Shown piece after piece: positions 1-6,100 of a stretch of 7,707 nt of DNA. The number at the start of each line of letters is the position of its first letter. The stretch's first letter is position 1. The translations under genes were made by a program, and so were the position numbers. The notes beneath the pieces are model-generated. The model worked only from the letters and a program-made list of their open reading frames with translations, made no database searches and was not told the DNA's origin. The stretch spans positions 1-7,707 of the forward strand of contig JAJFMS010000130.1 of NCBI GenBank assembly GCA_020696885.1, read 5' to 3'. This DNA is from Armatimonadota bacterium. GTDB taxonomy: Bacteria > Armatimonadota > SYMT01.

Positions 1-2
1 AT

Positions 3-47
3 TACGCAAGCCTCGTCAAGATGCACCCGCGCCTCGTTATCCGATAA
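3..47 (+). CDS. Possible C-terminal tail of an upstream gene (partial)
   Basis: The window may open inside a gene whose last 14 codons are seen here, ending at TAA 45-47 (tail YASLVKMHPRLVIR). The codons mostly end in G or C, like the real genes of the window, which favours this frame. A second frame is also open and ends at TGA 74-76, overlapping the GTG start of the next gene by four bases, but its codon choice looks less like coding sequence. DUF1501 genes are very often preceded by a DUF1549/DUF1553 cytochrome-like gene. The visible residues are too few to say whether that is the case here. Confidence 0.25.
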   Translation, partial: YASLVKMHPRLVIR

Positions 48-63
48 TCACACCCAGAACACC

Positions 64-67
64 GAGG
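64..67 (+). promoter_or_regulatory. Ribosome binding site for the DUF1501 gene
   Basis: GAGG lies 5 nt upstream of the GTG at 73-75. The reading frame has no in-frame stop upstream within the window, so this site, together with the Tat signal that follows, decides the start. Confidence 0.6.
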
Positions 68-72
68 TCCCC

Positions 73-1524
73 GTGAACCGTCATCGCTTTGAACTACCGG
101 TCCTGAATCGCCGGGACATGCTCCGCCGCTCCGCGGTCGGCTTCGGGAACCTGGCGCTGCTGGCTATGCTCGCAGACGAAGCCCGCGCCGAAGCGCCCGC
201 CTCGGCCGCTCCGGATCCCCTGGCGCCGAAGCAGCCGCACTTCGCGGGTCGGGCGAAGCGGGTGATCTTCCTGTTCATGAAGGGCGGACCGTCCCACATG
301 GACACGTTCGACCCGAAGCCGCTCCTCCAGCGAGACCACGGCAAGCCGTGCCCGATCGAGAAGCCACGGGTCCAGTTCGCTCCCACCAGCAACCTGCTCC
401 GGTCGCCGTGGACCTTCAAGCAGTACGGGCAGAGCGGCATCCCGGTGAGCGAGCTCTTCCCGCACGTGGCCGGGATGGTGGACGACCTCTGCGTTATCAA
501 CTCCCTGCACGGCACCAATGCTGCCCACGGTGGCGCGACGCTCAAGCTGCACACCGGCAGCGACACCTTCGTGCGGCCGAGCATGGGCGCCTGGGTCACC
601 TATGGCCTGGGCACGGAGAACCGGAACCTGCCGGGCTTCATCACTATCTGCCCCACGCTGGCCCACGGTGGGGTCAATAACTGGGGTGCCGCGTTCCTGC
701 CGGCTGCCTGCCAGGGCACGCCGATCGGCAACGCCAGCATCGCCTCGGACAAGGCCAAGGTCCGGTACATCGAGAACAAGCGGACCCCGCGCGAGATCCA
801 GCGGCTGCAGCTTGCCGCCCTGGCGGACGCCAACCGGGACCACCTTTCCAAGACCGGCCCGAATGCCGCCCTGGAAGGCCGCATCAACTCCTTTGAGCTG
901 GCGTTCCGGATGCAAATGGAGATGCCCGACGTGGAGGACCTGTCCAAGGAGTCGGACACCACCAAGGCGCTTTATGGGATGGATGATCCGGTGACCACCA
1001 ACTTCGGACGCCAGTGCCTGATGGCGCGGCGCTTCGCGGAGCGCGGCGTGCGGTTCGTGCAGGTGACCCACAGCAACGCGGAGGTGCAGTGGGACCAGCA
1101 CGGGGACCTGAAAAAGGGACACGAGCAGAACGCGAAGGAAGTGGACAAGCCGATCGCCGGCTTGCTGAAGGACCTGAAGCAGCGCGGCCTGCTGGAAGAT
1201 ACCCTGGTGGTCTGGGGCGGTGAGTTCGGCCGCACCCCGGTGGCGCAGGGAGACGTGGATAACATCCACGCCGGCCGCGACCACAACCCCGAAGGCTTTA
1301 CCATGTGGCTGGCCGGTGGCGGCGTGAAGCCCGGTATCCGCTACGGCGCTACGGACGACTACGGCTACTACGCCGCCGTGGACAAGGTCCACATCCACGA
1401 CCTGCACGCCACGATCCTGCACCTCCTGGGGATGGAGCACACCAAGCTCACCTACCGCTATGCGGGCCGCGACTTCCGCCTTACGGACGTCCATGGGGAA
1501 CTGGTGAAGGGCATCCTGGCCTGA
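73..1524 (+). CDS. DUF1501 domain-containing protein, Tat-exported
   Basis: This 483-residue protein belongs to the DUF1501 family, an alkaline-phosphatase/sulfatase-like fold whose reaction is unknown. It starts with GTG. The N-terminus has a twin-arginine signal: NRRDML with R13-R14, a hydrophobic stretch at about 21-33, and an ARA-like cleavage site near residue 39, so it is predicted to be folded in the cytoplasm and exported. Family motifs seen are GGPSHMDTFDPKP (71-83), HGTNAAHGG (146-154), WGGEFGRTP (381-389), GRDHNPEGF (401-409) and HDLHATILHLLG (442-453). These hold the Asp/His residues that would form a metal-type active site. The length is usual for the family and nothing is truncated. 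In Planctomycetota and Verrucomicrobiota such genes usually sit beside DUF1549/DUF1553 genes; that partner, if present, would lie left of the window. The gene ends convergently with the receiver gene. Family assignment is strong; substrate is unknown. Confidence 0.93.
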   Translation: MNRHRFELPVLNRRDMLRRSAVGFGNLALLAMLADEARAEAPASAAPDPLAPKQPHFAGRAKRVIFLFMKGGPSHMDTFDPKPLLQRDHGKPCPIEKPRVQFAPTSNLLRSPWTFKQYGQSGIPVSELFPHVAGMVDDLCVINSLHGTNAAHGGATLKLHTGSDTFVRPSMGAWVTYGLGTENRNLPGFITICPTLAHGGVNNWGAAFLPAACQGTPIGNASIASDKAKVRYIENKRTPREIQRLQLAALADANRDHLSKTGPNAALEGRINSFELAFRMQMEMPDVEDLSKESDTTKALYGMDDPVTTNFGRQCLMARRFAERGVRFVQVTHSNAEVQWDQHGDLKKGHEQNAKEVDKPIAGLLKDLKQRGLLEDTLVVWGGEFGRTPVAQGDVDNIHAGRDHNPEGFTMWLAGGGVKPGIRYGATDDYGYYAAVDKVHIHDLHATILHLLGMEHTKLTYRYAGRDFRLTDVHGELVKGILA

Positions 1525-1537
1525 TCGGTTTTACTCC

Positions 1538-1588
1538 GGAGATCTCCCAGGGCGAACCCTGCGACGGAGCGGGCAGGGAGAGATCTCG
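1538..1588 (+). terminator. Hairpin region after DUF1501 gene, candidate terminator
   Basis: The self-complementary octamer GAGATCTC occurs at 1539-1546 and again at 1580-1587 and can close a stem. Inside it is a small hairpin CAGGG-CGAA-CCCTG at 1548-1561. The structure begins 14 nt after the stop codon of the DUF1501 gene. There is no T-run after it, so a role in termination is inferred from position only. Confidence 0.35.
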
Positions 1589-1603
1589 ACAGCATAACGG
1601 GAT

Positions 1604-1621
1604 CTGAGGGCTGCACCTCAG
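1604..1621 (+). other. Small hairpin in the convergent spacer
   Basis: CTGAGG (1604-1609) and CCTCAG (1616-1621) form a 6-bp perfect stem with a 6-nt loop. The rest of the spacer 1525-1770 shows no convincing ORF, tRNA or known riboswitch; a further short inverted repeat ACCGC-TTG-GCGGT sits at 1718-1730. Function is unknown; these may be back-up termination or mRNA 3'-end structures. Confidence 0.3.
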
Positions 1622-1770
1622 GGCGCATCCACGGCGGGAGTGGCGTTCTGAGCCCGGTAGGAGATGTTTCGCAGTCGATAAGGTACGCCGCACTGGGGCT
1701 GGCACCGTCTCAACATGACCGCTTGGCGGTTGCGGGGACTTTACTACGGGACCGCGCCAGGGGACCCTGG

Positions 1771-1802
1771 AGAAGGGGAACCTCCGTCAGCGTTCCCCTT
1801 CT
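1771..1802. terminator. 11-bp perfect hairpin between convergent genes, probable bidirectional terminator
   Basis: AGAAGGGGAAC (1771-1781) and GTTCCCCTTCT (1792-1802) form an 11-bp perfect stem with a 10-nt loop. The right arm overlaps the TAG stop of the receiver gene (complement of 1801-1803). A second short inverted repeat, CCAGGG-GA-CCCTGG, abuts it at 1757-1770. No long T-run follows on either strand, but position and stem strength fit a terminator for the minus-strand gene and a barrier for transcripts from the DUF1501 side. Confidence 0.55.
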
Positions 1803-2214
1803 AATCCGCCTGCAACGCCGCGTGCAGCGCCCAGATGGAAATCGGTTTGGTCAGGACGGCGGCATAGCCGGCTTCCGTCGCCCGGCGAGCCACCGCGGCA
1901 TCCTCGCGAGGGCAAAGGCCGATTCCCCGGACCGACTCCCAGCCTGGCTGGCTGCGGAGCGCCTGAAGCAGCTCCACTGCAGCTCCGCCGGGCAACGCCA
2001 GGTCGACCACCACCGCTGCGGGGGCAGTGGCCGCGTTCCAGGCGCCGCTGGCGTCGGGAGCGGTCGCCACGTCGTAGCCCAGCGCTTCCAACAGTTCGCC
2101 AAGGATCTCGCGGGCTTCATCCCGGCCTTCGATAAGCAGCACCCGGAGACCGTTCCCGCGAAGACTGGGGTCCTGCTGAACCGGTTGTTCGTCCGTATCG
2201 TGGATGACTACCAT
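1801..2214 (-). CDS. Stand-alone response-regulator receiver protein with degenerate active site
   Basis: This 137-residue protein is a single CheY-like receiver domain (about residues 23-135) after a short polar N-terminus; there is no output domain. The phosphoacceptor is D71 in AVVVDLALPG and the conserved lysine is K123 in LTKPI. Two other active-site elements are altered: the usual acidic pair after strand 1 reads E29-G30 (VLLIEG), and the Thr/Ser after strand 4 appears to be C101 (GIGLC). Phosphorylation or signalling may therefore be unusual or lost. No histidine kinase lies in the window, so the partner is unknown. The start is the ATG at 2214, with AGGGG six bases upstream. It is divergent from the Zur-like gene and convergent with the DUF1501 gene. 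A diverged DNA-binding or scaffold receiver is possible. The fold assignment is good; the function is not known. Confidence 0.8.
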   Translation of the reverse strand: MVVIHDTDEQPVQQDPSLRGNGLRVLLIEGRDEAREILGELLEALGYDVATAPDASGAWNAATAPAAVVVDLALPGGAAVELLQALRSQPGWESVRGIGLCPREDAAVARRATEAGYAAVLTKPISIWALHAALQAD

Positions 2215-2220
2215 CCGGAT

Positions 2221-2225
2221 CCCCT
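2221..2225 (-). promoter_or_regulatory. Ribosome binding site for the receiver gene
   Basis: On the minus strand AGGGG lies 6 nt before the ATG at 2214-2212, supporting that start codon. Confidence 0.5.
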
Positions 2226-2238
2226 ATTCTGCGACCGG

Positions 2239-2390
2239 CCCTGGTTTAGCTCCACCGGAGGCATGCTCCTCCGGGGTCCTCGACATGGCGAGGTGACCAG
2301 GTGCCTCCCTACCGCTATCCGGCTATGTCGCCGCAAGAAGCAGGGCACTATCGCTTTACCCGCGAGCAGGCATGCCCTAAACCACCAGGG
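2239..2390 (-). ncRNA. Candidate structured 5' leader of the receiver gene
   Basis: Several helices can form in this divergent spacer. An outer helix pairs CCCTGGTTTAG (2239-2249) with CTAAACCACCAGGG (2377-2390), giving 11 bp with a 3-nt bulge. Inside it are a 7-bp hairpin, CCGGAGG (2255-2261) with CCTCCGG (2268-2274), and immediately next to it GGTCCTCG (2275-2282) with 2289-2298, 8 bp with a 2-nt bulge. AGGGCA (2342-2347) could also pair with TGCCCT (2373-2378), partly competing with the outer helix. The element ends about 25 nt upstream of the receiver ATG and lies upstream of the promoter seen for the opposite gene, so it would be transcribed with the receiver gene. I recognise no known riboswitch. 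Pairing is seen in the sequence; RNA function is inference. Confidence 0.35.
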
Positions 2391-2405
2391 AGCGTGCCAC
2401 TCGGT

Positions 2406-2439
2406 GTCAAACCGAACGAAACGGCGCAGCCGGTTTGAC
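2406..2439. promoter_or_regulatory. 9-bp inverted repeat, candidate operator between divergent genes
   Basis: GTCAAACCG (2406-2414) and CGGTTTGAC (2431-2439) are a perfect inverted repeat with a 16-nt spacer. The right arm overlaps the -35 element of the Zur-like gene promoter, and the left arm carries TTGACA on the minus strand, a consensus -35 facing the receiver gene, although no good -10 follows at normal spacing. A related half-site, ACCGGTTCG, follows at 2444-2452. Autoregulation by the adjacent Fur-family protein is plausible, but the arms do not resemble the classical AT-rich Fur box. Confidence 0.45.
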
Positions 2440-2463
2440 GCTGACCGGTTCGCGTGTTAGCAT
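2435..2463 (+). promoter_or_regulatory. Sigma-70-type promoter of the Zur-like gene
   Basis: TTGACG at 2435-2440 and TAGCAT at 2458-2463 are separated by 17 bp. The -35 matches the consensus in five of six bases and the -10 in four of six. Transcription would start near 2470, giving a leader of about 25 nt. The TTG at 2435 is also in frame with the gene downstream, but it is better read as promoter than as start codon. Confidence 0.55.
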
Positions 2464-2483
2464 CAGCCCGTCACCAGGGATTT

Positions 2484-2489
2484 CGGAGG
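2484..2489 (+). promoter_or_regulatory. Ribosome binding site that fixes the TTG start of the Zur-like gene
   Basis: CGGAGG lies 5 nt before TTG 2495-2497. No comparable site precedes the other in-frame candidate at 2435, and the residues before 2495 do not look like Fur-family sequence. Confidence 0.7.
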
Positions 2490-2494
2490 CCCGG

Positions 2495-2926
2495 TTGCCG
2501 CACGAGAATTACGCGGAATTCGCCCTCAACCGCTTGCGGGAGCAAGGCTTCCGCATCACGCGCGGTCGCCGCCTGGTGCTGGACGCCCTCGGACGTGCCG
2601 AGCGCCCGCTCTCTCCCTATTCCATCCACGACGTGCTTTCCGAAGCCGGCGAGACCGTGGATACCGTCAGCATCTACCGCACACTCGAGACCCTCGAGAA
2701 CGCGGGGCTGGCCCACCGCGTAGCGTTCTCGGGCGGCTACCTGCCCTGCCGCCTGGAAGATCATCCCGGCTGCCACCACCACCTCATCTGCCGGGCCTGC
2801 GGTCTGGTGGACGAAGTGGACTGTCCCGGGATGAACGCCGTAGAGGCCGCCGCCGCCGCGGACTCCCGCTTCCGCATCGAGCGCCACCTGGTAGAATTCG
2901 TCGGCCTCTGTCCCGCGTGTCAGTAG
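2495..2926 (+). CDS. Fur-family metal-responsive repressor, Zur-like
   Basis: This 143-residue protein (counted from the TTG start) has the standard Fur-family layout: an N-terminal winged helix (about 5-80, recognition region TVSIYRTLETLENAGL at 57-72 and just before) and a C-terminal dimerisation and metal-binding domain. A structural zinc site is given by C99-x-x-C102 and C139-x-x-C142. Aligned by eye to E. coli Zur, the regulatory zinc ligands seem kept: H74 in AHRV, C85 in YLPCRL, a histidine among H90/H94-H96, and E107 after the first CxxC. Fur and PerR proteins usually lack the cysteine at the C85 position, so zinc sensing is the best guess. It would act as a dimer repressing zinc uptake or zinc-sparing genes. 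No zinc transporter gene is in the window. The gene has its own promoter with an inverted repeat at the -35, which suggests autoregulation. Family is sure; the zinc subtype is inferred. Confidence 0.88.
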   Translation: MPHENYAEFALNRLREQGFRITRGRRLVLDALGRAERPLSPYSIHDVLSEAGETVDTVSIYRTLETLENAGLAHRVAFSGGYLPCRLEDHPGCHHHLICRACGLVDEVDCPGMNAVEAAAAADSRFRIERHLVEFVGLCPACQ

Positions 2927-2993
2927 GTTTCGGCGAAGCGGTTAGCCACACCCTGGGTAGCGTTCGTCGACGGCATCATTCCCCTACAAGCAA

Positions 2994-3114
2994 GCCGTAG
3001 GCAGCCGTCTCGTGCGGCGTTCGGTCATGGCGTCTCACTCTCGAGAGCGGTGAAGCCCGCTATCGAGAACAAGTGCCCGTCATCGAACGCGCCGCAAAGG
3101 GCGCTGCCTACGGC
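2994..3114. repeat. 121-nt nearly symmetric imperfect palindrome between convergent genes
   Basis: Three nested helices share one centre near 3053-3054. The outer is a perfect 12 bp, GCCGTAGGCAGC (2994-3005) with 3103-3114. The middle is 10 bp with a 2-nt bulge, GCGGCGTTCG (3014-3023) with 3084-3095. The inner is the 3039-3068 hairpin. The spacers on the two sides are nearly equal: 8 versus 7 nt and 15 versus 15 nt. The right outer arm covers the stop codon and last codon of the NRPS gene. No target-site duplication was seen beside it. It could be a large terminator, a REP-like or MITE-like sequence, or a structured RNA. Confidence 0.55.
3039..3068. terminator. Hairpin between Zur-like gene and NRPS gene, candidate bidirectional terminator
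   Basis: TCTCGA, one mismatch, then AGCGG pairs with CCGCT and TCGAGA across a 6-nt loop (TGAAGC): 11 pairs with a single G-A mismatch. It sits in the middle of the 181-nt spacer, about 110 nt after the Zur-like stop and 40 nt after the NRPS stop. No T-run follows on either strand. The rest of 2927-3107 shows no gene. Confidence 0.45.
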
Positions 3115-6100
3115 ATTCTCCCGGTAGGCGGCCGCCCGGATTCCAGGCAATCCTTCAGTCCCGCGGCCAGCGTCTGCACGTGCGGCTCCTCGACGAGCGT
3201 GGCGTGCTGTCCGCTAACGGGATACACCCGGACCCCATCCAGGGCCAGCGGACCCCAGCCGTTGTTCGGATCCGGAATACACCCGAGCGGCTGCGATTCT
3301 GCTCGGAAGAGGGTGATGCGGCCCGGGTAAGCACGGCTGCGGTAGGAGTGGGCCGCGTGGAGGTGCGCGATCCCGATGTCCGCCAGCGCTCGCTCCACCC
3401 CCGCTGCCTTGCCCCGGAAGTAGCTGTGCATCAGGAGCCGGCGGCGCAGGATCTCTTGGGCGGACTTGAGCCGATCCCGGACGAACCGCCACCGGGCCTC
3501 GGGCGCTTCGGAGAGGAGGGCCTTGAACTGGGCCGCGATGCGGACGCCGCGCCCGGCGAAGGCGGGATAACCCGGAGCGCGCGTATCGAACAGGGCGAGC
3601 AGCGCCACTTCTTCTCCGGCCTCGAGCAGTTGGTGCGCCATCTCCATGGCGATCACCCCGCCGAACGAGAAGCCGCCCAACTGGTACGGGCCCTCCGGCT
3701 GCACGGAGCGCATCTCGCGCACGTAGTGTGCGGCCATCTCTTCCACTTGATCGTACTCCCGCTCCGCGCCGCCCAGGCTCACCGCCTGCAGCCCGAAGAA
3801 CGGCTGCTGCGGTCCCAGTAAGCGGGAGAGGTCACGGAAGCACGCCACGCCACCGCCGATGCCATGGACCGCGAAAAACGGCGGGAGGGAGCCCTCGCTC
3901 TGCAGGGGCACCACGGAGAGCCAGCCGGAGCGCACCCCGCCGCCCTTAAGCACCTGCGCCATCCCCTCGATGGTCGGGGCGCGCAGGAAGGCGGCCAGCG
4001 ACATCTCGAAGCCGGTCTCCCTCTGCAGCAGGCCCAGCAGGCGGACCGCCAGCAGCGAGTGCCCGCCCACGTCAAAGAAATGGTCGCGGATCCCCAGGTG
4101 GGCCTTCGGCAGCACCTGGCGCCAGACCTGGAGGACCTTCGCCTCCACCTCGTCCCGGGCCAGTGCCGCGGACTCGTCGCCGGCGGCCAGCGCGGCGGTC
4201 GGCAGCGCCTTCCGGTCGATCTTCCCGCTGGAAGTCAGCGGGAGGGTCTCCGGAAAGGCCCAGGCGGTGGGGACCTGGTACTCCGGTAGCGAACCCCGCA
4301 GCAGGTCGCGCAGCTCTCCCACCTCCGGCGGCGCCCCGACCGGCACTACAAACGCAGCCAGGTGCTCGCCTCCCGAGCCGGTCTGCAGCACCACCACGGC
4401 ATCGGCCACGCCGGGATGCTGGCGAAGAGCCATCTCGATCTCGCCCAACTCGATCCGGAAGCCGCGCAGCTTCACCTGATGATCGGTGCGGCCGAGCAGC
4501 AAGAGCGTTCCATCCGACCGGTACTGCGCCAGATCGCCGGTGCGGTAGCGGCGCGCTCCCGGCTCATGGCTGAGTGGATCGGCGGTGAAGTACTCCGCCG
4601 TCAGCTCCGGCCGGCCACGGTAACCCCGCGCCAACCCTGCGCCGCCGAGGTAGAGGTCGCCGCTGACGCCGATCGGCACCGGGCGGAGCGATCGATCGAG
4701 GACATACACCCGGGTATTGGCAATCGGCCGGCCGGCGTGCACCGGGCCGCCGTGGGTCAGGTCCGCACAGGTGGACCAGACGGTCGTCTCCGTAGGACCG
4801 TACAGGTTCCACAGCTCGCCGCAGCGGCTCCGCAGTTGGTCCGCCAGGTCCTCGGGGAGCGCCTCACCCCCACACAGCACCTTGAGCCGCTTCGCGCCGG
4901 TCCACCCGGCCTCGAACAGCAGCCGCCAGGTAGCGGGCGTCCCCTGCATCACGGTAGCCCCGCTGGCGGCGATGAGGGCGGCCAGGCGCTCGCCATCCAT
5001 GCCCTCTTCCCGGCTGGCGAGGACCACGCGCGCTCCTACCAGCAGCGGCAGGAACAGCTCGAGCACCGAGATGTCGAAGGACAACGTCGTTACGGCGAGC
5101 AGCGTGTCGCCGGCCGTCAGACCGGGCTGCCGGGCCATGGAGCAGAGGAAATTGACCACCGAGCGGTGGGTTACTTCCACCCCCTTGGGGACCCCGGTGG
5201 AGCCGGAGGTGTGGAGGACGTACGCCAGTTGCTCCGGGCTTCCGTCCCGGAGCGGCGGAGCGCCGGCGGGCGCCGGTTTCACCTGATCCAGCAGGAGCTG
5301 CGGACAGATATCGGCCAGCAGCTCCGCGCACCGCGTTTCGGTCAGGATCAGCACCGGACCGCTGGCGGTCACGATCCGCGCGAGACGCTCCCGCGGCCAG
5401 CTCGGGTCGAGCGGGACGTAGGCGCCACCGGCCTTCAGGATCCCCAGCAGCGCCGCCACCAGGTCCGGGGAGCGCTCCATGCAGATCCCCACGCAGGTCT
5501 CGGGGACCACGCCCTTCGCTCGCAGCGTTTGCGCCAGGGAGTTCGCGCGGGCCTCCAACTCTCCGTAGGTAAGCACCGTCCCGCCCATGCACACCGCCGG
5601 GGCGTCCGGGGTCCGCTGCACCTGGCGGGTCACCAGGTCCTGGAGGCACGCGTCGTGGGGATAGTCGGCAGCGGTCTCGTTCCACTCGGCCAGCAGCCGG
5701 TGCTCCGCCGCGGTGAGCAGCGGCAGCTCCGAAAGGCGTGCGGTGGGCGCCGCGACGATCCCCTCCAGGAGCGTCCGGTAATGCCCCAGCAGCCGCTCCA
5801 TCCGCCCTGCGTCGAACAGGTCCGTGTTGTACTTGAGCTCCGCACGCAGCCCGTCCCCGTCTTGCCAGAGGAAGAGGTTGAGGTCGAACTTGACCGTCGA
5901 CTCTTCGAACGTAAACGGCTCCACCCGCAGCCCGGCCAGCGCCAGCTCCTCGGCGTGCGTATTCTGCAGGGCAAACATTACCTGGAAGATCGGGGTGCTC
6001 CCGAAGCTGCGCTCCGGGCGGAGCACCTCCACCACCCGTTCAAAGGGGGTATCCTGGTGGGCGTATGCCCCGACGGCCGCGGTTCGAGTCCGGTTCAGCA

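Noticed and set aside
94..1494. A 466-codon minus-strand open frame antisense to the DUF1501 gene
   Set aside because: It is a shadow of the GC-rich codon pattern; the plus strand shows a Tat signal and all DUF1501 motifs.
2406..2439. Intrinsic terminator from the 9-bp inverted repeat
   Set aside because: The loop is 16 nt, no T-run follows, and the arm overlaps a -35 element between divergent genes, which fits an operator better.
1723..2460. A 245-codon plus-strand open frame covering the receiver gene and the divergent spacer
   Set aside because: It has no recognisable domain, no convincing ribosome binding site, and runs antisense to a receiver domain and across promoter and hairpin sequences.
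2994..3114. Insertion sequence or MITE with target-site duplication
   Set aside because: The inverted arms are there, but I see no direct repeat on both flanks and no transposase, so mobility is not claimed.
6079..6092. GGTTCGAGTCC, similar to a tRNA T-loop
   Set aside because: No acceptor, D or anticodon arms fit around it, and it lies inside the conserved condensation domain of the NRPS.
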